Below are positions 1 to 9,375 of a stretch of DNA of 33,377 bases, piece by piece. Numbering within the stretch: the first letter of the stretch is position 1; every line of letters starts with the position of its first letter. Position numbers and translations under genes: made by a program. The notes below the pieces were generated by a model that did not search any database, was not told the DNA's origin, and saw only the letters and a program-made list of their open reading frames with translations. This stretch comes from an uncultured Porphyromonadaceae bacterium (GTDB lineage Bacteria; Bacteroidota; Bacteroidia; Bacteroidales; Muribaculaceae), in the NCBI GenBank assembly GCA_947174515.1, contig CAMWJD010000002.1:1-33377 (forward strand), given 5' to 3'.

Positions 1-2
1 CT

Positions 3-80
3 TGCCTTCTGCTCTCTCTCAATGGAATTGTCTCCTTCTTCATGAAGAAAAATCTACTCGAAAACCTGACGAAATATTAA
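3..80 (+). CDS. Possible 3' end of an upstream CDS (partial; CLLLSLNGIVSFFMKKNLLENLTKY*)
   Basis: Open frame entering from the window edge with a hydrophobic then basic C-terminus, ending in TAA at 78-80. Too short to be sure. Confidence 0.35.
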   Translation, partial: CLLLSLNGIVSFFMKKNLLENLTKY

Positions 81-125
81 TAAAAAAATAAGTTTAAACA
101 ACTTCTAAAGCAGAAAAGAGACATC

Positions 126-159
126 TTGTTGCAGATGAAGAAAAAAAATATTATTTTTG
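126..159 (+). promoter_or_regulatory. Bacteroidetes-type promoter for the Sel1-like gene
   Basis: TTG (129-131) - N20 - TATTTTTG (152-159), matching TTG/TAnnTTTG; ATG follows at 164. Confidence 0.5.
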
Positions 160-163
160 CATT

Positions 164-856
164 ATGAATAGGAAATGCATGATATTATATGCGTTATGCT
201 CGGCTATTTTCCCTTTGACCGCTTTTGCGTCTACTCCGGAGGAGGTAGCCCGGCAAGCAATGGAAGGGTATAGCCTGTTTATGAGGGATTCCTTGCCGGA
301 TGACCGAAGACAAGGTTACGAAATGATGCTATTGGCGGCTTGGGAAGGGGATGCGAAAGCTGCCAATAATGTAGGCTGGATATTGCAACATGGAGAATTT
401 GACAAAAAGGACTTGCAAGGGGCACTGAGATGGTATGAACGAGCTGCGGATCAAAATCTTCCGGTGGCAGCACTTAATTACATAGATTTGATTCTCAATA
501 ACACCGAAGACGTGGTTGGAGACAATCTTCCTGACAGAGAATTTCTGGCAAAAGCTTCTGCACTTGCGGGGACATCCCTTCTGATGGGAAGGGGCCTTCC
601 TTACGACTCAAAGCTCGGAGAGTCCATGCTGCTCAGGAGCGCGCTCTGGGGCAACAAAGATTCAATGATGACGATAGCTCAGCAATTGGAGATGTACCCT
701 GATTCGTTTTCATATCTTCCACTTGAAGAGATTGCCGCCCAATGTGATGAGCTATTGCAGGATGGTGATAAAAATGTGCCGTCAGGAATGGGACTTGCCG
801 AATTTGCAGATCTTATGCTGAGTCCTTCTTATTGGTATGAACGAATTGAAAAATAA
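164..856 (+). CDS. Sel1/TPR-like repeat secreted protein
   Basis: 230-aa ORF with N-terminal signal-like segment (MILYALCSAIFPLTAFAS) and Sel1-like motifs (AANNVGWILQHGEFDKKDLQGALRWYERAADQNLPVAALN). Confidence 0.75.
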   Translation: MNRKCMILYALCSAIFPLTAFASTPEEVARQAMEGYSLFMRDSLPDDRRQGYEMMLLAAWEGDAKAANNVGWILQHGEFDKKDLQGALRWYERAADQNLPVAALNYIDLILNNTEDVVGDNLPDREFLAKASALAGTSLLMGRGLPYDSKLGESMLLRSALWGNKDSMMTIAQQLEMYPDSFSYLPLEEIAAQCDELLQDGDKNVPSGMGLAEFADLMLSPSYWYERIEK

Positions 857-871
857 AATAATCATAACATC

Positions 872-3589
872 ATGAAAAAAGAATTTGTCAGAATGGTGGG
901 TATAGGAGCCTTATCTTTGACTGCAGCTACTGCAAGTGCCTCCGATACTCTGCTCGCCTTTCCCGGAGCCGAGGGTTTCGGACGGTACGCTACCGGGGGA
1001 CGTGGAGGTGAAATCTATCATGTGACCAATCTCAACGACAATGGCAAAGGATCGCTTCGCGATGCAGTGTCGAAGTCCAACAGAATAGTTGTGTTCGACG
1101 TCTCCGGAGTCATCAACCTTAAGAGCCGCCTTGTGTTTAAGAGCAATCTAACCATTCTCGGACAGACAGCGCCGGGAGAAGGTGTTCAAGTATATGGCAA
1201 TGGAGTGTCGTTTTCCGATGCCAACAATATCATAGTGCGTTATCTCCGTGTGCGAATGGGAGTCAACGGCGACAGCGGGAAAGATGCGGCAGGAGTTGCA
1301 TCAGGGCATGACATGATATTCGACCATATGTCGGTGTTATGGGGGCGCGATGAGAATTTCTCAGTCAGCAGCAACGACAAAGGATCCGGACCATCAAATG
1401 TGACCATCCAGAACTCAATCATCGGCCAGGGACTTCAACCCCACTCCTGCGGAGGCCTTATTCAGACAGATAATGGCGTGACTCTTTTCCGCAACCTGTA
1501 TATAGAGAATTCAACCCGAAATCCGAAGGTCAAAGGACTGAATCAGTTTGTCAATAACGTCTCATACAACTGGGGTAAGGAGGCCGCATATAACATGGGC
1601 GGTGACAGCGCCGGAGACTCCTGGGCAGAGATCACCGACAATTATTGGATCACCGGACCGTGGATAAAGGCCGCTTTCCCATTCGTGGGCGGCAACAACA
1701 ATTTCAAGTATTTCGCTCAAGGAAACTGGTATGATGAAAATATCGACGGCAAGCTTGATGGCCACGATATGACAGACGAAGAATATGAGAAATCAGGAGG
1801 ATACCGCGTATATGACACCGCGGATCTCGTGAAACACGGAGCTCCGAAAGGAGTGCCTGAAATAGCCGGCAGGATGACCGCTCCGGAAGCACTTGAATAT
1901 GTACTTGCATATGGAGGCGCATCACTCCCGGTGCGTGATGAAGTGGACCAATATCTGATCGATGAACTCTCGTCGTTTGGATCTTTTGGCACTACTGCCG
2001 GAATAGCAACCGAGAAAGCGCTTCCTCATAAAGGGACCGGGAAATTATTCGGTGGATATAAGCCCCTTGACTCTGACGGCGACGGCATCCCCGACGAATG
2101 GGAAATTGCCAATGGCCTTAATCCGCAAGATGCGACGGATGCCGCATCCATATCAGCCAACGGATATGCCAATATAGAGAACTATGCCTTTAGCATCGAC
2201 TCCGCTTATCCATATCTGAAGAATCCTACTGACTTAAGGTCTATAAAGAATGAAAAAAATGCCATCACGCTTGAATGGACCGATAATTCCGGAGAAGCAA
2301 CCGGTTTTGTAGTGGAAATTTCCACCGATGGATCGACATACGCGGAGGCATGCCGCACGGAAGCTTGCGAGACTACCCTAAAAATCGAAGGGCTCGAAGA
2401 AAACAAGCTATATTACTTCAGAGTGTATGCGCTTGGAGAAAACGGCATGAGATCGGTAGAGTCACCTGCACTCCAGACCATGACTTCCGAACCTTTTTAT
2501 CCGAACCAAACCACTCCCGTAGCACCCGCTGACGGCGCTGCCGAAAAAGTGCTTGACGTAGTGCTCAAATGGAAAAACGACACACAAGAATATTTCGGCA
2601 CATTGACCTACAACGTATATTTAGGCACTTCCGCCGACAATCTTGAGGAAATCGCCTCCGACTTGACCGACACCTCATTAAGACCCGGCGAATTGGAAGC
2701 TAACACCACTTACTTCTGGCGCGTGGATGCAGTCAACAATACCGGCGTGACAGAAGGGGATGTATGGAGCTTCAAAGCTTTAGCCGGAGGCACACTCTTC
2801 TACACCGATTTCCATACCACACCAGCATCTTTCGGCAATTCCGATTGGGGCACAATCATTTCCGGCAATCAGCTTGACATAATGAAGGGAGTAAAAGCCG
2901 AGGTTGCTTTCGACAATATGGTAATGGGCACGGACGGAGGTCGGCTTGTGGCTTTCGGAGCCCTCGGCCCATACACTTCTTATTCCTCAGCCGACAACGG
3001 AGCATCAAAGAATGCAGTCGGGTTTATCGGCAAGCAAGGCAATGTAGACAAATGCTATATTCAGGTCAACGACATTCAAGGACCATGGAAAATCACTCTT
3101 TATTGCGGCAATTCCGACAGCAGCGCCCAATCGGTGAAACTCAGTACAGGAACAGACGTGAATGGCGACGGAGTTGTGAATAGCAGCGATGATCTCGCCA
3201 CCTTTAAGTTTAAATCTTCAGAGAAGAAGACCTACAAATTTACACACACTTATGAAGGCACCGATCTGTGCAACATACGCATTGACCGGGCATCTCTCAG
3301 CAACAAAGGCATCAATTTCCATGATATCCTTATCGAACAGCATGTCATTGCCACACCGGACGCAGTAGATGAAATCCGGAATGTCCTTACGCCGGATATT
3401 GAAGTTTCCGGAGACGCTGTGACAGTCAATGGCCTTGATGGAAATGGATCGGTAGCTGTATATGACATGGCTGGAATGCTTGTCCATTCCGAAGCCTCGG
3501 TTGCGGGCGGTGTAGGATTCACGTTGGCCAAAGGCATCTATATCATCAAGGTAGACGGCATGGTTCCTGTCAAAATCATCATTTTATAA
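872..3589 (+). CDS. Secreted PL1-type pectate lyase-like protein with fibronectin type III-like domains and a possible T9SS type-A C-terminal domain
   Basis: FPGAEGFGRYATGGRGGEIYHVTNLNDNGKGSLRDAV opening typical of PL1-like beta-helix proteins; DSDGDGIPDEWE Ca-binding-like repeat; FN3-like segments; C-terminal GSVAVYDMAGMLVHSE..GIYIIKVDGMVPVKIIIL resembles a T9SS sorting domain. Confidence 0.85.
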   Translation: MKKEFVRMVGIGALSLTAATASASDTLLAFPGAEGFGRYATGGRGGEIYHVTNLNDNGKGSLRDAVSKSNRIVVFDVSGVINLKSRLVFKSNLTILGQTAPGEGVQVYGNGVSFSDANNIIVRYLRVRMGVNGDSGKDAAGVASGHDMIFDHMSVLWGRDENFSVSSNDKGSGPSNVTIQNSIIGQGLQPHSCGGLIQTDNGVTLFRNLYIENSTRNPKVKGLNQFVNNVSYNWGKEAAYNMGGDSAGDSWAEITDNYWITGPWIKAAFPFVGGNNNFKYFAQGNWYDENIDGKLDGHDMTDEEYEKSGGYRVYDTADLVKHGAPKGVPEIAGRMTAPEALEYVLAYGGASLPVRDEVDQYLIDELSSFGSFGTTAGIATEKALPHKGTGKLFGGYKPLDSDGDGIPDEWEIANGLNPQDATDAASISANGYANIENYAFSIDSAYPYLKNPTDLRSIKNEKNAITLEWTDNSGEATGFVVEISTDGSTYAEACRTEACETTLKIEGLEENKLYYFRVYALGENGMRSVESPALQTMTSEPFYPNQTTPVAPADGAAEKVLDVVLKWKNDTQEYFGTLTYNVYLGTSADNLEEIASDLTDTSLRPGELEANTTYFWRVDAVNNTGVTEGDVWSFKALAGGTLFYTDFHTTPASFGNSDWGTIISGNQLDIMKGVKAEVAFDNMVMGTDGGRLVAFGALGPYTSYSSADNGASKNAVGFIGKQGNVDKCYIQVNDIQGPWKITLYCGNSDSSAQSVKLSTGTDVNGDGVVNSSDDLATFKFKSSEKKTYKFTHTYEGTDLCNIRIDRASLSNKGINFHDILIEQHVIATPDAVDEIRNVLTPDIEVSGDAVTVNGLDGNGSVAVYDMAGMLVHSEASVAGGVGFTLAKGIYIIKVDGMVPVKIIIL

Positions 3590-3605
3590 TTTCATTATCT
3601 CCTTA

Positions 3606-4496
3606 ATGGCAAAAGACAAGTTATCACGCTATCTTTGGATTGTAGACACTATATTGAAATATAAGAAGATCTCAAAGGCACATTTGAATAAATTGTGGAT
3701 TGAGTCGGATTTTTCAGATGGCAATCCGCTTGCTGACCGGACATTCTACAAGTATCGTCGGGCCATAGAAGAAACCTTTGGAATAGATATAGTGTGTGAT
3801 TCAGATGGAAGTTACCGAATTGATTCCAAATGGTCACAGTCTGCAAAGCAAATCACCGACATGACACTGAATAATTCAGTGACTATAAAGACCATGCAGA
3901 AGCTTGGAGCATACTCCGATCGCGTAGACATGGAGGATGTGCCGTCAGCAAGGGAATATCTTCCATTGGTGGCGGAAGCAATGCATGACAACCTGAAGAT
4001 AGTGTTCACTTATTCCGGTTTTTCCCGATCACGTCCGGAAGTGGGAATTCTTTTTTCTCCCTATTTTCTTAAGCTGTATAAGCAGCGATGGTATATGTTC
4101 GGAGCAAAAGATGAACACACGTTGCGCACATATGCATTGGACAGGGTTAGTGAAATGGAATTGACCTCCGATAAGTTCGTAATGCCGCAGGGCATGACGA
4201 TCGATAAGTTTTTCGGTAATATTGTAGGGGTCACAACGTCAAAGGCACCCATAAGAAATGTCATCATTCAGACATCGCTAACCCGCGCAAAATATCTTCG
4301 TGCACTCCCTCTTCATCATACTCAGAAAGAAGAAGCCCATGATTTTTATTCAATTTTCAGCTACCACCTTCAAATAAATTATGAGTTGGTCAGCGAGCTG
4401 ATGACGATGGGGCCTGATATCACAGTGATTGCACCGCGCGAACTGCAGATGATGCTTCTGAATCGGCTTAAAGAGACACTTGACAATTATAAGTAA
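3606..4496 (+). CDS. WYL-domain transcriptional regulator
   Basis: N-terminal HTH-like region plus WYL-like core (LFSPYFLKLYKQRWYMFGAKDEHTLRTYALDRVSEMELT). Confidence 0.8.
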   Translation: MAKDKLSRYLWIVDTILKYKKISKAHLNKLWIESDFSDGNPLADRTFYKYRRAIEETFGIDIVCDSDGSYRIDSKWSQSAKQITDMTLNNSVTIKTMQKLGAYSDRVDMEDVPSAREYLPLVAEAMHDNLKIVFTYSGFSRSRPEVGILFSPYFLKLYKQRWYMFGAKDEHTLRTYALDRVSEMELTSDKFVMPQGMTIDKFFGNIVGVTTSKAPIRNVIIQTSLTRAKYLRALPLHHTQKEEAHDFYSIFSYHLQINYELVSELMTMGPDITVIAPRELQMMLLNRLKETLDNYK

Positions 4497-4497
4497 C

Positions 4498-4521
4498 TCA
4501 ACTTTCGCAAGCGAAAGTTGA
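4498..4521. repeat. Perfect palindrome TCAACTTTCGC-AA-GCGAAAGTTGA just after the WYL stop codon
   Basis: 11-nt arms seen directly; no T-tract follows. Confidence 0.6.
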
Positions 4522-4575
4522 AGGATAAGAAGGTTATAAGGTCAAGGGGTTATCACTTGAATATGAAAATGATGC

Positions 4576-4620
4576 AAAATAAATAATCCGCCCGGAAATC
4601 CGGACGGATTATTTATTTTG
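4576..4620. terminator. Bidirectional intrinsic terminator between convergent WYL and GltD-like genes
   Basis: AAAATAAATAATCCG..CCGG aaat CCGG..CGGATTATTTATTTT: long stem with A/T-rich flanks on both sides. Confidence 0.8.
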
Positions 4621-4665
4621 GTCTATTGTAAATTAGAGAATACAGGTCTAAAGGATTTGAATCTG

Positions 4666-5976
4666 TCAGCTAATGGCCTCGATCAGCTTTATTGCATCGA
4701 TATATTTGGCAATGCTTTCAGCCACTTTCTTTGCATCTTGCATGGCATGTACCACTGTCGCCGGACGGTTGGTGACGTCGCCACCGGCAAATACCCCTTT
4801 TCTTGTGGTCATACCGTAAGGGGTTTCTCGTGTCAAGACATATCCTTTATCATCCACTTCAATTCCCTCAGTGGAATCAACAATTCTGGAAGCAGGCGCA
4901 GATCCGACAGCCAATATTACACGGTCAACAGGCATTTCTTTTTCCTCTCCATTTTGATCGATGATTATGGAATGAAGACGCATACCCTCAGCTCCGTTCA
5001 CTTTCTTGACGGTTGTGTTCCAAAGGAACTTCACACCTTCTTCCACAGCTTCGTCATATTCAGCGCGAAGAGCCGACATGGTGTCGATTTCACGGTGGTA
5101 TATCACAGACACTTCCGATGCTCCCATTCTCAAAGCTGAGCGGGCGGCATCCATAGCGGTGTTGCCACATCCGATCACAGCAATCTTATCACCTTCTCCG
5201 ATTACGACTTCGTCTCTTTTGATGAATCCTGAGTTGAATAGGCTTACTCGACGCAAGAACCAAACAGCCTGACGCACTCCCGGGTGTGTGGCGCCTTCAA
5301 TCGGGAGTGTCTTTGGTCGGCTGGTGCCGGTTCCCATGAATATTGCATCAAATCCTTCTTCAAACAGTCGGTCGATAGTGTAGTTCTGTCCGATAGTGGT
5401 GCGCAGATGTATCTTCACACCGAGATTCTCTATTTTCTTGATCTCTCGCTTCACGACTTCTTTTGGAAGTCGATACTCAGGAATTCCGAATGTCAGCACA
5501 CCACCGGGCTCAATACCCATCTCGAAAATTTCAACATGAAATCCTTGACGGGCAAGATCGCCGGCAATAGTGAGACCGGCAGGTCCGGAGCCGATAACGG
5601 CCACGCGACCACGCGTCTTTTCAGGAATATTCTCATGGCTCCATCCGGCTTCGCTATCGAAGTCAGCCACAAATCTTTCAAGCTTACCGATGTGTATGGC
5701 CTCGCCTTTCTTTGCAAGCACGCAGTTTCCTTCACATTGGCGTTCATGCGCGCATACACGTCCGCATACAGCCGGGAGGTTGCTTCTGTTGTGGATGATC
5801 TCTATGGCATTGCCGAAGTTTCCGTGGGCAAGTTCTCCAATCCAATCAGGAATGTCATTGCTGATTGGGCAACCCTTCTTGCATCCGGGCACCTTGCAAT
5901 GAAGGCAGCGCTGAGCTTCTTTTATAGCTTCGGGAAGGGTAAAGCTTTCGGCAACTTCTTTAAATTCTTCGTTCAT
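4666..5976 (-). CDS. GltD-like NADPH-dependent glutamate synthase small-subunit family oxidoreductase
   Basis: CLHCKVPGCKKGCPISNDIP and CGRVCAHERQCEGNC Fe-S cysteine motifs, GSGPAGL and GCGNTAMD nucleotide-binding motifs, APASRIV..GVFAGGDV. Start taken at MNEEFKEVAE (5976) rather than the longer ORF. Confidence 0.88.
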   Translation of the reverse strand: MNEEFKEVAESFTLPEAIKEAQRCLHCKVPGCKKGCPISNDIPDWIGELAHGNFGNAIEIIHNRSNLPAVCGRVCAHERQCEGNCVLAKKGEAIHIGKLERFVADFDSEAGWSHENIPEKTRGRVAVIGSGPAGLTIAGDLARQGFHVEIFEMGIEPGGVLTFGIPEYRLPKEVVKREIKKIENLGVKIHLRTTIGQNYTIDRLFEEGFDAIFMGTGTSRPKTLPIEGATHPGVRQAVWFLRRVSLFNSGFIKRDEVVIGEGDKIAVIGCGNTAMDAARSALRMGASEVSVIYHREIDTMSALRAEYDEAVEEGVKFLWNTTVKKVNGAEGMRLHSIIIDQNGEEKEMPVDRVILAVGSAPASRIVDSTEGIEVDDKGYVLTRETPYGMTTRKGVFAGGDVTNRPATVVHAMQDAKKVAESIAKYIDAIKLIEAIS

Positions 5977-5977
5977 T

Positions 5978-6772
5978 TTATTTAGGTTGTTTGCCGATAT
6001 AAGCGAGAATGCCACCATCCACATAAAGGACATGGCCGTTTACGAAATCAGACGCATCAGAAGCAAGGAATACTGCAGGCCCCATAAGGTCTTCCGGAGT
6101 TCCCCAGCGTCCGGCGGGAGTTTTTGATATGATAAACTGGTCGAACGGATGTCTGGAACCGTCGGCCTGACGTTCGCGCAAAGGAGCAGTCTGGTCAGTG
6201 GCGATATAACCCGGGCCGATGCCGTTGCACTGGATGTTGGCTTCGCCATATTCCGAGCAAATGTTGCGTGTAAGCATCTTAAGTCCGCCTTTAGCCGCTG
6301 CATAGGCAGAGACAGTTTCTCTACCGAGCTCTGACATCATAGAGCAGATATTGATAATTTTTCCGTGTCCTTTCTTTATCATTCCCGGAATGACTGCCTT
6401 TGCACATATGTAAGGAGCCACCAGGTCTACATCGATTACGCGACGGAAATCTTCGACAGCCATTTCCTCCATCGGTATGCGTTTGATAATTCCGGCATTG
6501 TTGACAAGAATATCAATTGTGCCGACAGTTTTTTCAATGTCAGCCACCATAGACTTGACAGCTTCTTCATCAGTTACATCACAAAGATAACCCTTGGCAT
6601 CAATGCCAAGCTCCTTGTAAGCCTTCAGACCCCGGTCTACAGTCTCTTGACGTGAACAGTTGAATACAATTTTAGCGCCGGCTTCTGCAAAAGCCTGTGC
6701 GATAGCCAATCCAATGCCATAAGCAGCACCGGTGACGAGAGCAACTTTGCCCTCAAGTGAGAAATTAACCAT
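5978..6772 (-). CDS. SDR-family gluconate 5-dehydrogenase-like (KduD/Ga5DH-like)
   Basis: TGAAYGIG cofactor motif, NNAG, SAYAAAKGG active site and VNGHVLYVDGG C-terminus. Confidence 0.82.
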   Translation of the reverse strand: MVNFSLEGKVALVTGAAYGIGLAIAQAFAEAGAKIVFNCSRQETVDRGLKAYKELGIDAKGYLCDVTDEEAVKSMVADIEKTVGTIDILVNNAGIIKRIPMEEMAVEDFRRVIDVDLVAPYICAKAVIPGMIKKGHGKIINICSMMSELGRETVSAYAAAKGGLKMLTRNICSEYGEANIQCNGIGPGYIATDQTAPLRERQADGSRHPFDQFIISKTPAGRWGTPEDLMGPAVFLASDASDFVNGHVLYVDGGILAYIGKQPK

Positions 6773-6913
6773 TGTCTTAAATATTTAGGTTCTGTTCAGA
6801 AATAGTCTGTTTTTTTGTCTTGATATGCAAAATTAATAAATTAATTGGAATGTCGGTTATGTTTTGGTCTTTTTTTGCTTGATTGAAAAAAATCAATCGC
6901 CTTAGCCTTGATT

Positions 6914-8227
6914 TTACTCAACGACAAACTCCGAGACATTGATGAAGCAGTCCGTGCTTCCGAAGCGGTCTCCTTTTTTGTTGAACCATACAGGGTTCTT
7001 TCCGGTGACTTCAACTTCAAGGATGTAATCGCCTTCCGGATATGACTTGCTTACGAAGCGCGGACCTAAGTCTTCAGTCTTACTATAGAAATCCACAAGA
7101 GAGGTGTGCAACACATCTCCTTCTTTATTTTTTATCCTTACTTCCGCATAACCGGATTGATTATCTGATTTCCCTATTATGCTAATCCTTTGTCCATTGA
7201 ATGGCAGAGACAATTTGTCTCCGGGTGTATTTGACGACCATAAATGAGCGATGGATACGCCCTTTGACTCAGCTTTTGAAATGTAATCTACATCCCATGC
7301 CTGCCAATATTCCGGGATAAAGAGTTTGGTTCCGTCTGTCTGCATCGGGAGCCAGACGTATGTAGCGGCCGAAGCTTGATAAGGGAACGACCATCTGTCG
7401 CCCATATACATAGGTATCATTTCGCCGTTGTTTATCAATGGCAAAACGAAAGTACACTGTGAGTTGTAGGTCAGAGAACCCGGAGGACAGAATAATCCCT
7501 GATTTTCCCAAGGGCCTTCAATGGAAGACGCGGTGAAATAGTAATTATCATTGCGCTCCCAGCTTGTGGTGTGAGAGGTAAGGAGATAGTAGATGCCATC
7601 TTTCTTGAACATAGCAGGAGACTCCCCCATTCCCTTCACATCAGCGACTTTAGCCTCTATCGACCTATAATCTTTGCTTAGTCTGTAGATTGGACCATGG
7701 TGGATCAGAAGATATCCGGTTCCATCTTCGTCTTGAAATGTCCCCATATCCCAACGTTTGATTGGCTGCCCTTCATATTCTATGGTGCCAAGCAGTTCAT
7801 AATCGCCGTCAATTCGGTCGCATACGGCTATTCCGATGTTTGGATCCTTATATTTCATGTCGTCGGCATGCATCAGCATTATGTATTCCCCTGTAGAAGG
7901 ACATCGCATCACCTTCACCCGCTCCCCTACCCGTTCCGGGCCAAGGATTCCGTTTTGTTGCACGGGAAGCACCACACGTTCGAATTTCCAATCTACAAGA
8001 TTATCAGAAGAGTAGCATCCGAAGCCGGGGAAAGCATTTGATTCGTCTGATTTATACTCACCAAACAACCAATACTTACCGCCATCCTCCACTATGCAAG
8101 CGCCATGCGCGTTCACGATATTTCCATCAGCATCAAACCAAGGCACTCCATTTCTGATTATGTTTCCGGCGATACAGTCAGTCATGCCGGCTATAAAAAA
8201 AACGATTATCAATGTCAGGCGAATCAT
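6914..8227 (-). CDS. Secreted GH43-like glycoside hydrolase
   Basis: Signal-like N-terminus MIRLTLIIVFFIAGMTDCIAG; five-bladed GH43-like motifs (NAHGACIVEDGGKYWLFGEYKSDE, GESPAMFKKDGIYYLLTSHTTSWERNDNYYFTASSIEGPWE). Start moved to ATG 8227 because the GTG at 8248 overlaps a probable -7 element. Confidence 0.78.
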   Translation of the reverse strand: MIRLTLIIVFFIAGMTDCIAGNIIRNGVPWFDADGNIVNAHGACIVEDGGKYWLFGEYKSDESNAFPGFGCYSSDNLVDWKFERVVLPVQQNGILGPERVGERVKVMRCPSTGEYIMLMHADDMKYKDPNIGIAVCDRIDGDYELLGTIEYEGQPIKRWDMGTFQDEDGTGYLLIHHGPIYRLSKDYRSIEAKVADVKGMGESPAMFKKDGIYYLLTSHTTSWERNDNYYFTASSIEGPWENQGLFCPPGSLTYNSQCTFVLPLINNGEMIPMYMGDRWSFPYQASAATYVWLPMQTDGTKLFIPEYWQAWDVDYISKAESKGVSIAHLWSSNTPGDKLSLPFNGQRISIIGKSDNQSGYAEVRIKNKEGDVLHTSLVDFYSKTEDLGPRFVSKSYPEGDYILEVEVTGKNPVWFNKKGDRFGSTDCFINVSEFVVE

Positions 8228-8296
8228 AGATATAAAATTTCCGACCACAAAGTTAATAAAAAAATGTAATAATGCTTGGAAATTCTGTGATAACGG

Positions 8297-8329
8297 TTGT
8301 AGGAATATGATTTTTTTGTTGTAAATTTG
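8297..8329 (+). promoter_or_regulatory. Bacteroidetes-type promoter for the DUF362 gene
   Basis: TTG (8297-8299) - N22 - TAAATTTG (8322-8329). Confidence 0.5.
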
Positions 8330-8389
8330 CAGTTGTGATTCCGCTTTAACAAGTGAAGGGAGACGCTTATACCTTTTGAATTAATATAT

Positions 8390-9364
8390 ATGAATAAATT
8401 ATTTGCTTTTGTTGCCGGCACGTTGCTGACTTTGTCGTGCAACGCTCAGAATGTTTCCGAACAGACGAAGGGAAACACAGACGCGAAAGAGCCGTCGGTG
8501 GTGTATATGACTAAGGATATCTCTCCGGAGGCTATCGTAAAACTTTACAAGGCGCTTGGACGCGAGGCTACGGGGAAGGTGGCTATCAAGATCTCTACCG
8601 GCGAACCCGGAGGTCACAACTATCTTCAGCCGGCTCTGATCAAGGATTTTGTGGATCTGACCAAGGGCACGATCGTGGAGTGCAACACTGCTTATAACGG
8701 CAGACGTTACTCTTCTGTAGATCATCTTAAGGCGGCTGAGGAACACGGCTTTACTGCAATTGCGGATGTGGATATCATGGATTCCGACGGTGAAGTAAAG
8801 ATTCCGGTTGAAAATGGAAAGCATCTGAAATATGATATCGTTGGCTCACACTATCCGGATTATGATTTCACGGTGATTTTGTCGCACTTCAAGGGCCACG
8901 CAATGGGAGGCTTCGGTGGCGCCGTGAAGAATATGTCGATCGGCATAGCATCAGGCAACGGCAAGATGTATATCCATAGTGCAGGTGCTACTGAGACACG
9001 AGAAAACGGATGGAAGGCCGCGAAGCAGGATGATTTTCTTGAGTCAATGGCTGAGGCTGCGAAAGCCGTAGCGGATCATTGCGGCGACAATATCATCTAC
9101 ATCAGCGTTGCCAATAATCTTTCTGTCGACTGCGACTGCGATTCCCATCCTGCAGATCCGCAGATGCACGACATCGGTGTGCTCGCCTCTCTCGATCCTA
9201 TCGCGCTTGACAAGGCTTGCACTGATCTCGTGCGGTCGTCGGATGATCACGGGAAGGTGCATCTGATAGAGCGCATCGATTCGCGGCATGGCATGCATAC
9301 ATTGGATTATGGTGAAGAAATAGGTCTCGGATCGCAAAATTATAATATAATAAACCTTGATTAG
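8390..9364 (+). CDS. DUF362-domain protein, exported
   Basis: DUF362-like core (VAIKISTGEPGGHNYLQPALIKDFVD..TIVECNTAY..SHFKGHAMGGFGGAVKNMSIGIASGNGK..GVLASLDPIALDKACTDLV); N-terminal signal-like LFAFVAGTLLTLSCNAQ. Confidence 0.8.
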   Translation: MNKLFAFVAGTLLTLSCNAQNVSEQTKGNTDAKEPSVVYMTKDISPEAIVKLYKALGREATGKVAIKISTGEPGGHNYLQPALIKDFVDLTKGTIVECNTAYNGRRYSSVDHLKAAEEHGFTAIADVDIMDSDGEVKIPVENGKHLKYDIVGSHYPDYDFTVILSHFKGHAMGGFGGAVKNMSIGIASGNGKMYIHSAGATETRENGWKAAKQDDFLESMAEAAKAVADHCGDNIIYISVANNLSVDCDCDSHPADPQMHDIGVLASLDPIALDKACTDLVRSSDDHGKVHLIERIDSRHGMHTLDYGEEIGLGSQNYNIINLD

Positions 9365-9375
9365 TTAAGTATCTA

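Noticed and set aside
3606-4496. WYL regulator as marker of a defence island
   Set aside because: No phage-defence effector neighbours; flanked by metabolic and glycan genes.
5284-5985. 233-aa plus-strand ORF antisense to the GltD-like gene
   Set aside because: Shadow ORF; the opposite strand encodes a well-recognised protein and this translation has no recognisable motif.
6881-6898. GATTGA-N6-TCAATC hairpin after the GH43 gene as a terminator
   Set aside because: Short A/T-rich stem without a T-tract on the relevant strand.
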